A stretch of 38,240 bases of DNA from Alphaproteobacteria bacterium (GCA_030041335.1 JASHOB010000156.1:1-38240), one strand, 5' to 3'; numbered from the stretch's first letter, positions 8,880 to 17,341 are shown. Numbers and translations: made by a program. Notes: a model not told the origin generated them from the sequence alone.

Positions 8880-9583
8880 CGCACCTCCTCGAGCAAGAGC
8901 TGCGTCAGCTCGTTGGGCATGTCGATCTGAACGAGGTGGGTGCAGGGCAGCGTGTGCACGGTCCAGTCCGGCCGGTGCTTCAGCTTTTCGTAAAAGGGCG
9001 TGAACGTCGTCGGCGCCGGCACGTTGCAGTAGATGTACGTCTTGCGATTGATGCGGCCGATGCCGCCCGTCAGCGTTAGCCCTTGGGTGAAGCAGGCGGT
9101 CGGTTGGGGTGACACTTTCCGTTCCATCATCGCGGCCACTTCCGGCGTGACGCCGAACGCCGATGGCGGCAGCGGTGGCGTCAAATAGTCCGGGGCGGCC
9201 GCGATCGGCGGCCGGTCGGGGCGCGGCGCTTCCGTCGGCACCAGACTGAACATGGATTGCCCGTCCTCCGGGACGAAGGCGTCAAGATAGACCAGTGACG
9301 CGATTGCCTCGGGCACGGCATCGGCGACACCGGTCACCACCATGCCGCCATAGGAATGGCCGACCAGAATCAGGTCCGTCAAATCCTCATAGTCGATGAC
9401 GCCCAGCACATCCTGGACATGGGTATCAAGATCGATGTGCCGGTTGAGCAAGTGCTTGCGCTCGCCGAGCCCGGTCAAGGTCGGCGTATAGACCTCGTGC
9501 CCGGCCTGGCGCAGCGCCCGCGCCACCCGCCGCCATAACAGGCTGCCGGCCCAGGCGCCGTGAACCAGAAGGAATGTCGCCAT
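8876..9583 (-). CDS. Alpha/beta-fold hydrolase (esterase-like)
   Basis: A 235-residue single-domain alpha/beta hydrolase with no signal peptide. It shows the oxyanion motif LVHGAWAG (6–13), the nucleophile elbow GHSYGG with Ser77, and a C-terminal His216 in THLVQIDMPNEL. The sequence resembles the plant methylesterase/EstC-like group whose substrates are small esters; the actual substrate is unknown. The start at 9583 is supported by AAGGAGG five to six bases upstream. It faces the 2-hydroxyacid dehydrogenase, sharing four bases at the stops. Confidence 0.88.
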   Translation of the reverse strand: MATFLLVHGAWAGSLLWRRVARALRQAGHEVYTPTLTGLGERKHLLNRHIDLDTHVQDVLGVIDYEDLTDLILVGHSYGGMVVTGVADAVPEAIASLVYLDAFVPEDGQSMFSLVPTEAPRPDRPPIAAAPDYLTPPLPPSAFGVTPEVAAMMERKVSPQPTACFTQGLTLTGGIGRINRKTYIYCNVPAPTTFTPFYEKLKHRPDWTVHTLPCTHLVQIDMPNELTQLLLEEVR

Positions 9584-9674
9584 ATGTCCTCCTTGCAATA
9601 GCGCCATTCTGCGGTGTCATTGCGCCTCGCCGCAATAACCGCTTCAATCGCTCGAAACCGGAAAGGAATGGACC

Positions 9675-10592
9675 ATGGGCATGCTGATCGAAGGCAAATG
9701 GGAGGAGACCGCGACAGACACGCGCGGCAAAACCGGTTCGTTCGACCGCACCGCGGCAACGTTCCGCAACAAAGTTACTGCCGACGGCAGTTCCGGCTTC
9801 CGGACCGAGGCGGGGCGCTACCATCTCTTCCTCGCCTTCGGCTGTCCATGGTGCCACCGGGTAATGCTCTTTCTGAAGCTCAAGAAGCTCGAGCGGGTGA
9901 TCTCGACTTCGTACACGCATCATGCGCCGGGCGAAGGCGGGTGGCGCTTTGTCACCCCCGACCCGCTGCTCGGCGCACGTTTTGCCTATGACGTCTACCG
10001 CAAGGCCAACCCTCGTTTCACCGGCCGCTGCACCGTGCCGATCCTGTGGGACAAAAAGTCCGAGGCGATCGTCAACAACGAATCGTCCGAGATCATCCGC
10101 ATGTTGAACCGCGAGTTCGCGGCCTTCACCGACGATCGTGCCGATTATTATCCTGCCGACCTCGCGCCGCAGATCGACGCGGTCAACGAGCGCATTTACC
10201 ACAACATCAACAACGGCGCCTACCGCTGCGGTTTCGCCGTAAAGCAGGAGCCGTACGAAGAAGCCGTCCGCGGCATGTTCGAGACCTTCGCCTGGATCGA
10301 GACAACATTGTCACGGCAAAAGTACTTGCTCGGCGACCGCCAGACCGAAGCCGATTGGCGGCTGTTCCCGACCCTGGTGCGCTTCGACTGCGCCTATTAT
10401 CCGCTGTTCAAATGCAATCTCCGTCACGTCTACGAGATGCCGGCGATCTGGCGCTACACCAGAGCGCTCTACGCGGTTGCGGGCGTTGCCGAGACGGTGG
10501 ATCCCCAGAAATACAAGGAAAACTACTACGCCATCCGCAGCGTCAACCCGAGCGGCGTGGTGCCGCTCGGTCCGCAAATTTCCTTTGCGTGA
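9675..10592 (+). CDS. Glutathione S-transferase, Xi/Omega type (glutathionyl-hydroquinone reductase family), copy 1
   Basis: A 305-residue protein of the ECM4/YqjG/PcpF family (Xi-class GST), enzymes that use a catalytic cysteine to reduce glutathionyl-hydroquinones. The thioredoxin-like domain carries FGCPWCHR with Cys57 (expected nucleophile) and Cys60; many family members have Ala at the second position. The family-specific C-terminal domain is present (NNGAYRCGFA, EADWRLFPTLVRFD, YYPLFKCNLRH, NPSGVVPLGP). The ATG at 9675 has GGAAAGGA upstream. Five bases after its stop begins a near-copy of the same length, so the two are an in-line duplication and probably one transcript. Confidence 0.93.
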   Translation: MGMLIEGKWEETATDTRGKTGSFDRTAATFRNKVTADGSSGFRTEAGRYHLFLAFGCPWCHRVMLFLKLKKLERVISTSYTHHAPGEGGWRFVTPDPLLGARFAYDVYRKANPRFTGRCTVPILWDKKSEAIVNNESSEIIRMLNREFAAFTDDRADYYPADLAPQIDAVNERIYHNINNGAYRCGFAVKQEPYEEAVRGMFETFAWIETTLSRQKYLLGDRQTEADWRLFPTLVRFDCAYYPLFKCNLRHVYEMPAIWRYTRALYAVAGVAETVDPQKYKENYYAIRSVNPSGVVPLGPQISFA

Positions 10593-10597
10593 GTTCC

Positions 10598-11515
10598 ATG
10601 GGCCAGTTGGTCGACGGCAAGTGGCACGATCGCTGGTATGATACCGGCGCGTCGGGCGCCTTCGCGCGCAGCGCGGCGCAGTTTCGCCATCGGGTCAGCG
10701 CCGACGGCCGCTCGGGCTTCAAGGCGGAGAGCGGGCGCTATCATCTGTTTCTCGCGATGGCCTGCCCTTGGTGTCACCGCACGCTGTTGATGCGCGCCCT
10801 AAAGAAGCTTGAACGCGTGGTCTCCGTCAGCTTCCTCGCGCCACTGATGCTGGAAGAAGGCTGGGTGTTCGCCGCACCCGAGCCGCTAACCGGCGCCAAG
10901 CGCGCCTACGAGATCTACGTCAAGACCGATCCGCATTATTCGGGCCGCGTTACCGTGCCGATCCTCTGGGACACCCACGGTAATGTCATCGTCAACAATG
11001 AATCGTCCGAGATCATTCGCATGTTGAACCGCGAATTCGGCGCCTTCACCGACGACCGTGCCGACTATTATCCCCGCGAGCGGGCGGCAGAGATCGATGC
11101 CATCAACGCGCGCGTCTATGATACCGTGAACAACGGCGTCTATAAGGCGGGCTTCGCTACCAAAGAGGAGCCATACGAACAGGCGTTTCGACAATTGTTC
11201 GATTCGCTCGACTGGCTCGAAGGCATTCTATCCACAGAGCGATTTTTACTCGGCGACACGATGACCGAGGCCGACGTGCGGCTGTTCCCGACCCTGGTTC
11301 GCTTCGACCCGGTCTATTACAGCCATTTCAAATGCAACCGCCGCCACGTTTACGAATATCCGGCGCTCTGGCGTTATACGCGCGAGATTTACGCGATGCC
11401 GGGCGTGGCGGCGACGGTCGACGTACCGGAGTTCAAGACGCACTATTACGGAAGCCACCGCACCATCAATCCAAGCGGTGTCATTCCGCTCGGCCCGGAA
11501 ATCGCGTTCGGTTAG
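10598..11515 (+). CDS. Glutathione S-transferase, Xi/Omega type, copy 2
   Basis: Second tandem paralogue, also 305 residues, with CPWCHR at 56–61 (Cys56, Cys59) and the same C-terminal signature blocks (EADVRLFPTLVRFD, HFKCNRRHVYE, NPSGVIPLGPEI). Long stretches are identical to copy 1, for example VNNESSEIIRMLNREF and FTDDRADYYP, while the region after the active site (SVSFLAPLMLEEGW against STSYTHHAPGEGGW) differs, hinting at different substrates. The start is the ATG at 10598; an upstream extension of the frame only overlaps copy 1 and is not real. It is convergent with the xre gene. Confidence 0.93.
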   Translation: MGQLVDGKWHDRWYDTGASGAFARSAAQFRHRVSADGRSGFKAESGRYHLFLAMACPWCHRTLLMRALKKLERVVSVSFLAPLMLEEGWVFAAPEPLTGAKRAYEIYVKTDPHYSGRVTVPILWDTHGNVIVNNESSEIIRMLNREFGAFTDDRADYYPRERAAEIDAINARVYDTVNNGVYKAGFATKEEPYEQAFRQLFDSLDWLEGILSTERFLLGDTMTEADVRLFPTLVRFDPVYYSHFKCNRRHVYEYPALWRYTREIYAMPGVAATVDVPEFKTHYYGSHRTINPSGVIPLGPEIAFG

Positions 11516-11536
11516 CGGACGCAAGCGCACATTCCA

Positions 11537-11570
11537 GTCGCGCCTGTCTGACGGCCGCGAGGCGCGCGAC
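11537..11570. terminator. Possible bidirectional terminator hairpin
   Basis: Imperfect GC-rich inverted repeat (GTCGCGCCT … AGGCGCGCGAC) in the 63-base gap between the convergent GST copy 2 and xre genes. There is no T-run, so intrinsic termination is doubtful; position is the main argument. Confidence 0.3.
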
Positions 11571-11578
11571 GCTCTCAC

Positions 11579-11968
11579 TCAGTGGTGCCTCGGCCTTCGC
11601 TTGCGCCGCGGCGTCGCCTCGCCATCGAGCAATGCCAGCATCTTTTCGATCCGCGAGGTCGGCAGAGATTGGATGCGCTCGGCCAACAGGTTGGCGAGCT
11701 CAGTGGCGCGCGGCGACAGGCCCGCCGTGTCGACCGTGATGCGTGGATGCGAAATGCGAGCGAGCCGTGCCAGTTCATCGGCCTCGTCCCAAATAATATT
11801 GAGATAGGCGCAGATCGCCACGACCAGCGCGTGGGTCGGTCGCCCGCGTTTGCCATGCTCCAACGCCGAGAGATAGGCCGGCGATACACCGAGCGCCTCG
11901 GCCATCGATTTGAGCTGCAGTCCGCGCGCTTCGCGCAAGGTCCGCAGCCGTTCACCAAAAGGCGTCAT
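11579..11968 (-). CDS. XRE-family helix-turn-helix transcriptional regulator
   Basis: A 129-residue protein with an N-terminal Cro/CI-type HTH (about residues 5–62: LRTLREARGL, MAEALGVSPAYLSALEHGKR) and a short C-terminal helical region, then a basic tail. It matches the small XRE protein that follows the Smr gene in many alphaproteobacteria, downstream of secB–tim44–mltA–smr. Its start overlaps the Smr gene stop by four bases, so they are coupled. Targets are unknown. Confidence 0.9.
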   Translation of the reverse strand: MTPFGERLRTLREARGLQLKSMAEALGVSPAYLSALEHGKRGRPTHALVVAICAYLNIIWDEADELARLARISHPRITVDTAGLSPRATELANLLAERIQSLPTSRIEKMLALLDGEATPRRKRRPRHH

Positions 11969-12540
11969 CGCAGTCGTCGCAGCAGGAGGTAGAGCGCGCC
12001 GTCACCGCCATCGCGGGGCAGCGCGGCGGCCGTCGCCAGCACCAGCGGACGCAATGCCGGTTCGGCGAGCCAGCGCGGCACGGTGCGGCGCAACACCCCC
12101 GAGGGCGACCCGTCGGCTCCTGGCCTGGTCCCTTTGCCGGTGACGACGAGGAGGACGCGCTTGCCGGCGGCATGGCTCTTCGCGACAAAGCCGGCCAATG
12201 CGCGATGTGCCTCGGCCTGGGTCATGCCGTGAAGATCAAGCCGGGCCTCGATCGCCAACTGCCCCCGCCTCAGCCGCAGTGCCTGGCGTCGGTCGAGACC
12301 GGGCACATTTTGCGCCGCCTCCCTCGCATGCTCGTTCGGGCTGAGGTCGAAGCCCGCGGCGGAGGCGGACTTGTCGCTAGCCGACGGCGCGGCCTTCGCC
12401 GGGGCGGTGGCGGCCGTTGCGGATAGCTGCGGTGGCTTCGGAACCTTGGCCGTTGTTCCGGCGCCGCGATACCGCGTCACGCCGCGCATCGCATCGTGCC
12501 ACAAGGCCCTTTCGCTCTGATCAACCAACCGTCGCGTCAT
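11965..12540 (-). CDS. Smr/MutS2-C domain protein
   Basis: A 191-residue protein. The first hundred residues are an Ala/Pro/Lys-rich low-complexity linker; the C-terminus is a Smr domain with LDLHGMTQAEAH (102–113) and VVTGKG (133–138), motifs of the nuclease/nucleic-acid-binding domain also found at the end of MutS2. Whether this protein cuts DNA or RNA is not known. The ATG at 12540 sits 20 bases inside the end of lutC, so in this genome it is placed behind lutABC although its usual partner is mltA; see the separate observation on this. Confidence 0.9.
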   Translation of the reverse strand: MTRRLVDQSERALWHDAMRGVTRYRGAGTTAKVPKPPQLSATAATAPAKAAPSASDKSASAAGFDLSPNEHAREAAQNVPGLDRRQALRLRRGQLAIEARLDLHGMTQAEAHRALAGFVAKSHAAGKRVLLVVTGKGTRPGADGSPSGVLRRTVPRWLAEPALRPLVLATAAALPRDGGDGALYLLLRRLR

Positions 12541-13225
12541 CAATAATCAGAATGTGGAGCCGGCGCGGGCCGTGGGCGCCGAGCTCGATCTTCAGTTCGA
12601 TGTCGGCCGTGCGCGATGGGCCGGTGACGAAATTGACGGTGCGCGGCATGGTGAATTGCCCCTGGCTCGGCTGCGTCGACGAACGCAGCCGTTTCCAGCC
12701 CTCCTCATAGGTCGAGACAATCTGTTCGGCGCGCAAGACCGCGATATGGTTGTCGGGAAGAAAATTATTCCGCGTCGGCGATTCCGGCCCCGAAATCAAC
12801 ATCAAGGTGCCGGTCTCGGCGATGCCGGCAAAGGCGCCGGTAAGACCGACCAGGTCGTCGGCGTTGGCGATGCCTTCGCGCCAGCGAATCGTCGGGCGGT
12901 CACCCCACGGGATCGGCTGCAGCTGCGGGTCGGGGGTCACCACCAATTGCGATGGCAGATTACGTTGGGCCAGATAATCGGCGACTGCAGCCGGCACCTC
13001 TTTGACACTAGCCAACCGGGCGATGGTCGCCGCGGCTTCCTCCGCCATCGTTTGGAACAGCCCGATGCGCGCATCGCGATCGCCTGCCACTGCCCGCGCC
13101 GGAATCGTGTTGGGCCGGTGGGCGGCAAGGCGCTCGCCGACCGTCTGCGCCGCGATATCGCGGCTGCCCTCGCGATTGAGGGCGCGGCGGAGATGGCCGA
13201 GGATCCGGTCGCGTGATTCGTCCAT
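12521..13225 (-). CDS. lutC: Lactate utilization protein C (LUD domain)
   Basis: A 234-residue LUD-domain protein, the third component of the LutABC L-lactate oxidation complex, which converts lactate to pyruvate with iron-sulfur clusters. Features match LutC: an N-terminal helical part (DRILGHLRRALN) and the LUD core with DDLVGLTGAFAGIAETGTL and a closing GPSRTADIELKIELGAHGP block, the signature of this family. The ATG at 13225 overlaps the lutB stop by one base (TAATG), giving stop–restart coupling. The frame is open upstream but that part lies inside lutB. Confidence 0.93.
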   Translation of the reverse strand: MDESRDRILGHLRRALNREGSRDIAAQTVGERLAAHRPNTIPARAVAGDRDARIGLFQTMAEEAAATIARLASVKEVPAAVADYLAQRNLPSQLVVTPDPQLQPIPWGDRPTIRWREGIANADDLVGLTGAFAGIAETGTLMLISGPESPTRNNFLPDNHIAVLRAEQIVSTYEEGWKRLRSSTQPSQGQFTMPRTVNFVTGPSRTADIELKIELGAHGPRRLHILIIDDATVG

Positions 13226-14649
13226 TACGACTTCTGCTTCTGCCGCTCGGCCCAGAGCGCCATGAAGGTCTTGCCCTCCGGCGCCGGCATGTCGCGGCCC
13301 TTGGTCCAGCCGCGGGCCAGGACGAGCGCCCGGAACCGCCCGCGCGACCGCCCGCTCCAACCCAGGACCGCGGCGCCGATCTCGGTGGCGACGCGATAGA
13401 GCGGCGGGTTGCGCGCGAGAAAGGCCCATAGTTTGAGCCCGGCGCGATAGAGGCTTGGTTGCAGATGGCGCTCGAACTCACGTTCACGCCAATGCCGCAT
13501 CATTTTCGGCAAGGGGATGCGCATCGGGCACACACTTTCGCAGCGCCCGCAAAAGGTCGATGCATTGGGGAGGTTGCCGGCCTCCTCGACGCCGATAAGC
13601 TGCGGCGTCAGCACCGCGCCCACCGGCCCGCCATAGACCCAGCCATAGGCATGGCCGCCGATGGCGCCGTACACCGGGCAATGGTTGAAGCAGGCGCCGC
13701 AGCGGATGCAGCGCAGAATGTCCTGAAATTCCGTGCCGAGCATGGCGCTGCGCCCATTGTCGAGCAGCACGACATGGTATTCTTCCGGTCCGTCGCTGTC
13801 GCCGGGTCGGCGCGGACCACTCGACACCGTGGTATAGGTGGAACATTCCTGGCCGGTCGCCGAGCGCGCCAGGAGACGCAGCAGCGTCGACAAATCCTCC
13901 AAGGTCGGCACGATCTTTTCGAGCGATGCCAGAACGATGTGAACGCGCGGCAGGTTCTGCGTCAGGTCGCCATTGCCCTCATTGGTGACGATGACCGAGG
14001 AGCCGGTCTCGGCGACCAGAAAGTTGGCGCCGGTGATGCCGACATCGGCGGCAAGGAATTTGGGGCGCAGCAGCTGGCGCGCCTCGTCGCACAGCTGGCG
14101 TGGCTCGTCGAGCGGGCGCGCCGCGTCGAGCTGGGTATGCGCTGCCCGGAAGGTTTCCGCCACCTGGGTTTTCACCAGATGAATCGCGGGCGCGATAAGG
14201 TGGCTCGGGGTCTCGTGGCGCAGCTGAATGATGTATTCGCCGAGATCGGTTTCGACCGGCGTGATGCCGTTTTCCTCAAGATGTTCATTGATGCCGATCT
14301 CCTCGGCAATCATCGATTTGCCCTTGGTGACGGTCTTGGCGCCGGCGGCGCGGCAGATCGCCAGGACTTGCGCGCGCGCCTCGGCGGCATCGGCCGCCCA
14401 ATGCACCTGGCCGCCGAGCGCCATCACGTTGCGCTCGAAGGTTTCAAGATAAAGATCGAGATGCGTCAGCACGTGATTCTTGATGTCGCGGCCTTCATCG
14501 CGCAGCTGCTCAAATTCGGGAAGCCGCGCCACCGCGGCGCTGCGCCGCCCGGCGAAGTCGCGCTTCAAAATGGTCAGCGCCGCCGCGAGGTTGCGGTCGC
14601 CGAGGGCGCGCCGTGCATTGTCCTTGAAGTCGCGGCTGCTCGCCCGCAT
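13225..14649 (-). CDS. lutB: Lactate utilization iron-sulfur protein B
   Basis: A 474-residue LutB subunit: an N-terminal LUD-type domain (TKGKSMIAEEIGINEHLE, about 108–125; GITGANFLVAETGSSV, 204–219) and a C-terminal two-cluster ferredoxin domain with Cys314, 317, 320, 324 (CIRCGACFNHCP) and Cys367, 370, 374 (CGRCESVCP). Such proteins pass electrons between lactate and the quinone pool with LutA and LutC. The start at 14649 overlaps the lutA stop by one base (TGATG). Length is typical. No frame damage is seen. Confidence 0.95.
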   Translation of the reverse strand: MRASSRDFKDNARRALGDRNLAAALTILKRDFAGRRSAAVARLPEFEQLRDEGRDIKNHVLTHLDLYLETFERNVMALGGQVHWAADAAEARAQVLAICRAAGAKTVTKGKSMIAEEIGINEHLEENGITPVETDLGEYIIQLRHETPSHLIAPAIHLVKTQVAETFRAAHTQLDAARPLDEPRQLCDEARQLLRPKFLAADVGITGANFLVAETGSSVIVTNEGNGDLTQNLPRVHIVLASLEKIVPTLEDLSTLLRLLARSATGQECSTYTTVSSGPRRPGDSDGPEEYHVVLLDNGRSAMLGTEFQDILRCIRCGACFNHCPVYGAIGGHAYGWVYGGPVGAVLTPQLIGVEEAGNLPNASTFCGRCESVCPMRIPLPKMMRHWREREFERHLQPSLYRAGLKLWAFLARNPPLYRVATEIGAAVLGWSGRSRGRFRALVLARGWTKGRDMPAPEGKTFMALWAERQKQKS

Positions 14650-15434
14650 CAGGCGCGCTCCCGCGGCCAGCCGATCGGCGGCAGGTCGCCGCTGATGTCG
14701 GCCAGGACCTCGGCGACATGACGAACGCGCACGCGCTTGCCCTGGCGCGAAGCCGTACCCGCCATGTTGAGGAGACAGCCGAGATCGCCCGCCAGCAATG
14801 TGTCGGCGCCGGTCGCGGTCACCGCGGCGATCTTGTCGCTGGCGATGCGCTCGGAAATATCGGGATATTTGATGCAGAACGTGCCGCCGAAGCCGCAACA
14901 GACATCGGCACCGGGTAATTCTTTCAGCGACAGGCCGGCAACCGATCGCAGCAATTGCCGCGGCTGGGCACGTATCCCCAGTTCGCGCAAGCCCGAACAG
15001 GCATCGTGATACGTGACGACACCGGCGTAGCGTGCGGCCACGCGCTCAACCTCGAGCACATCGGTGAGGAACGAGACCAGTTCATAGCAGCGCTCGGCAA
15101 AGTGCGCGACCTGAGGCAGGAAGTCCGGCTCGTCGGCAAACAACTCCAGATAGTGTGTGCGCAGCATGCCGGCGCATGAGCCGGACGGCGCCACGACATA
15201 ATCGAAGCCGGAGAAGGCCTTCATCACCTGGCGTGCGATGACCTTGGCGTCGGGCTTGTCACCGGCGTTATAGGCGGGCTGACCGCAACAAGTCTGGGTG
15301 GGCGGCACCTCGACCAGGCAGCCGGCGTTTTCCAGGAGCTTCACTGCTGCAAGGCCGACCGACGGACGATAGAGATCGACGAGACAGGTGACAAAGAGGC
15401 CGACGCGAAGCGGTGGCCTTGGCGACTGGGACAT
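14649..15434 (-). CDS. lutA: Lactate utilization protein A (CCG-domain Fe-S oxidoreductase)
   Basis: A 261-residue subunit with two cysteine-rich CCG domains, like the C-terminal half of GlcF and heterodisulfide reductase D: TCCGQPAYN near 48–56 and DVCCGFGGTFC further on. It is first in the lutA–lutB–lutC series. The start at 15434 (MSQSPRPPLRVGLF) matches family N-termini; the longer frame upstream is not supported. The 276 bases between it and the next gene show no other gene and probably hold the lut promoter. No lactate permease or GntR-type LutR gene is adjacent. Confidence 0.94.
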   Translation of the reverse strand: MSQSPRPPLRVGLFVTCLVDLYRPSVGLAAVKLLENAGCLVEVPPTQTCCGQPAYNAGDKPDAKVIARQVMKAFSGFDYVVAPSGSCAGMLRTHYLELFADEPDFLPQVAHFAERCYELVSFLTDVLEVERVAARYAGVVTYHDACSGLRELGIRAQPRQLLRSVAGLSLKELPGADVCCGFGGTFCIKYPDISERIASDKIAAVTATGADTLLAGDLGCLLNMAGTASRQGKRVRVRHVAEVLADISGDLPPIGWPRERA

Positions 15435-15710
15435 GGCGGAAGAATGGTCGGGCGTTGCCAAGAAAGCAATCGCGGCAAGAAAACGAGCGCCGTTATTTGA
15501 GGGGCCTTGCCAGGGCCTTCGCGCGACGTCGCGGGCGCCCACCGGCACGGCGCGCGCGCCGCCTCGATGCTAGCACCGCCCGCTCAACCTACTGCACGCA
15601 AGCGATTCACGATCGGGGGCGTGTACCCGGTCGCCAAGCGCGAACGCCGCGTCACGAAGGCGCCGCTTCAAATCCCCCGGGCGCGCCTTATCCGAAACTC
15701 AGCTTGACCG

Positions 15711-16211
15711 CTACTGCCCCGGCGGCGGCGGCGGGAAACCGCCTGGGGGCGGCGGAGCGAAACCACCTGGGGGCGGTGCAAAGCCTGGTCTGCCATAACC
15801 CGGAATGACGTTGCCGTGGGCGTACATGCACTGTGCGTAGACGATGTCGTAGCGCTGCTGGATCGACATTTGCTGCCACTGCCCCTGGTTCACGCCCCAG
15901 AGGGTGCCGGCACCGGCACCGGCGGCGGCGCCGATGGCGGCTCCATGACCGCCACCGATCGCGGCACCGAGCGCCGTACCCAAAATGGTCGTGAACAAGG
16001 CGCCGCCCACCTGCGCGTTGTTGGCAGCCTGGACCTGACCCTGCACCGCGTTGGCGGCCTCGCCGCGGCAGAAAAAATCATCCTGCTGAAATTGGCCGAA
16101 AGGCTTATTGGGTGGCGGCATGACGGCGATGCTGGGCCCCATCGGAACGGTTGCGCAGGCACTAATGCCGAGCACGCACACGCCCACTATCACCGTTCTC
16201 TTTGCTATCAC
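15711..16211 (-). CDS. Glycine-zipper lipoprotein, function unknown
   Basis: A 166-residue protein starting with GTG at 16211, supported by AGGAG seven bases upstream. The signal peptide ends in a lipobox ISAC with Cys19. The middle holds a glycine-zipper segment (ALGAAIGGGHGAAIG, about 80–94), typical of SmpA/OmpA-associated small outer-membrane lipoproteins, and the C-terminus is a proline/glycine tail of repeated PPPGGF units. A further conserved pair is FFCRGEA and YAQCMYAHG, whose cysteines may bond. Such lipoproteins are common in alphaproteobacteria and poorly understood. Confidence 0.8.
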   Translation of the reverse strand: MIAKRTVIVGVCVLGISACATVPMGPSIAVMPPPNKPFGQFQQDDFFCRGEAANAVQGQVQAANNAQVGGALFTTILGTALGAAIGGGHGAAIGAAAGAGAGTLWGVNQGQWQQMSIQQRYDIVYAQCMYAHGNVIPGYGRPGFAPPPGGFAPPPPGGFPPPPPGQ

Positions 16212-16250
16212 TGCCGATCTCCTATGCTGATGTTTCCCACGTCGATGCCG

Positions 16251-16610
16251 TTACTGCACAGAGTTGGCCGGCACCGCGCGCCACCCTGAATTGCATTGCG
16301 GCACATCGGGATAATAACCCCGTGGATTATCGCAGTAATACCAGGTCGAGGACGCCACTCCATAGCCCGGATCGGCCGGCGGGGCATAGACTGCCGACGG
16401 CGCGTAATAGGGCGGCGGAGCGGGATAAGGGTAGGCATAAGGGTAAGGATAGGGGTAGGGATAGGGGACACCCCAGAACGGACCAAAGCCAAAACCAACA
16501 CCGACAACGACGCGCGCCTGCGCCGGCGTCGCACCGGCGATGCCAGTCGCCGCCACGCCTGCTAGTAGCAAAAATGCCAACGCCGATTTGGCGAACGGTC
16601 CTTTCCTCAT
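16251..16610 (-). CDS. Small exported Pro/Tyr-rich protein with C-terminal two-cysteine module
   Basis: A 119-residue exported protein. The ATG at 16610 is preceded by AGGAGCGAAG. A Sec signal peptide spans about 1–33 (ending ATPAQA). It is followed by a short glycine/phenylalanine stretch, a PY dipeptide repeat (about 49–63) and a C-terminal module with Cys93 and Cys106: WYYC, then YYPDVPQC, then W110 and P114. The neighbouring gene at 16743–17216 ends in the same module with identical spacing. Function unknown; a periplasmic or surface location is inferred. Confidence 0.72.
   Translation of the reverse strand: MRKGPFAKSALAFLLLAGVAATGIAGATPAQARVVVGVGFGFGPFWGVPYPYPYPYPYAYPYPAPPPYYAPSAVYAPPADPGYGVASSTWYYCDNPRGYYPDVPQCNSGWRAVPANSVQ
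16425..16467. repeat. Short degenerate tandem repeat coding for PY dipeptides
   Basis: On the plus strand the stretch is built of six-base units of the type GGATAG/GGGTAA. On the minus strand it encodes the Pro-Tyr run of the exported protein at 16251–16610, so it is a coding microsatellite that could change length by slippage. Confidence 0.6.
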
Positions 16611-16742
16611 CTTCGCTCCTGCTCCGAGGGCGCAGGGATGGCTTCTGTTCTTAACCGCAAATCCCCCATCTCGCGACAACGTAGCGATCAATCAAGGCCG
16701 GATCGTGGCACCGCGGCTTGGCCGCGCGCCAGGGCTGCGCCC

Positions 16743-17216
16743 CTACTGTGACGGCGGTGTCGGCGAGACCGGAGTCCACGGCACGGCACAGCTCTGAACA
16801 TAAGGGTAATAGGCGCCGCTCGTCTGGCAATAATACCAATAGCCGGGCTGTGGGCCCGCGGCGGGCGCTACCGGCGGGGCGCCCATCCCCGGATCATAAT
16901 AGATGTCGGCGACATAGTCGGGGTACGGGTAGATCGGCGCCGGGTAAAAATACCAGATGCCGCCGACGCCCCACCACCAGCCAAAGCGCCCATTATGCCA
17001 TTCGTGATGCCACGCGCCGCCGGCCCAGGCCGCGCGCTCAGCAGGGGTGAAGTGCGCGAAATCACGGCCGTGGAAGCCTGGGCCGTGATGGTACGCCGGG
17101 TGCCCGCCCGGACCGCCGGCCGCGTGATGAAAATCCTGCGCCGACGCGACGACACCGCCGCTAGCCAAGGCCGCTGCCAAGGACACGGCGAGAGCGAGTG
17201 GTTTCAACCGCAGCAT
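16743..17216 (-). CDS. Exported His/Trp/Tyr-rich protein with C-terminal two-cysteine module
   Basis: A 157-residue exported protein with a Sec signal peptide (about 1–26, ending VVASA). The mature part starts with a histidine/glycine-rich segment (HPAYHHGPGFHGRDF), then HFTPAERAAW, an aromatic stretch FGWWWGVGG, and a C-terminal module YWYYC–x12–C–xxxW with Cys130 and Cys143, matching the protein at 16251–16610. The ATG at 17216 has GGAGG seven bases upstream. The His-rich part might bind metal, but this is inference. Family unknown to me beyond similar uncharacterised alphaproteobacterial exported proteins. Confidence 0.74.
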   Translation of the reverse strand: MLRLKPLALAVSLAAALASGGVVASAQDFHHAAGGPGGHPAYHHGPGFHGRDFAHFTPAERAAWAGGAWHHEWHNGRFGWWWGVGGIWYFYPAPIYPYPDYVADIYYDPGMGAPPVAPAAGPQPGYWYYCQTSGAYYPYVQSCAVPWTPVSPTPPSQ

Positions 17217-17341
17217 CTGAATTCCTCCATCTGACGGGCGGCGGCGCTGTGCTCAGCGCGCTTCACTGCCCCCTCGAGTGCAACCATATTCTTGGCGAAA
17301 ACGGTTTGGCACATCCCCTTATTCAGAAGCTAAATTTAGTG

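Noticed and set aside
10046-10597. Longer start for GST copy 2 inside copy 1
   Set aside because: The extra residues are copy 1 read out of frame; copy 2 aligns with copy 1 exactly from 10598.
13459-14721. Long plus-strand open frame (420 codons) opposite lutB
   Set aside because: It is the mirror of a GC-rich gene with clear Fe-S and LUD motifs; no domain, start signal or family pattern in the antisense reading.
16425-16467. Regular repeat considered as CRISPR or iteron array
   Set aside because: Units are about six bases, contiguous and in frame with a Pro-Tyr coding run.
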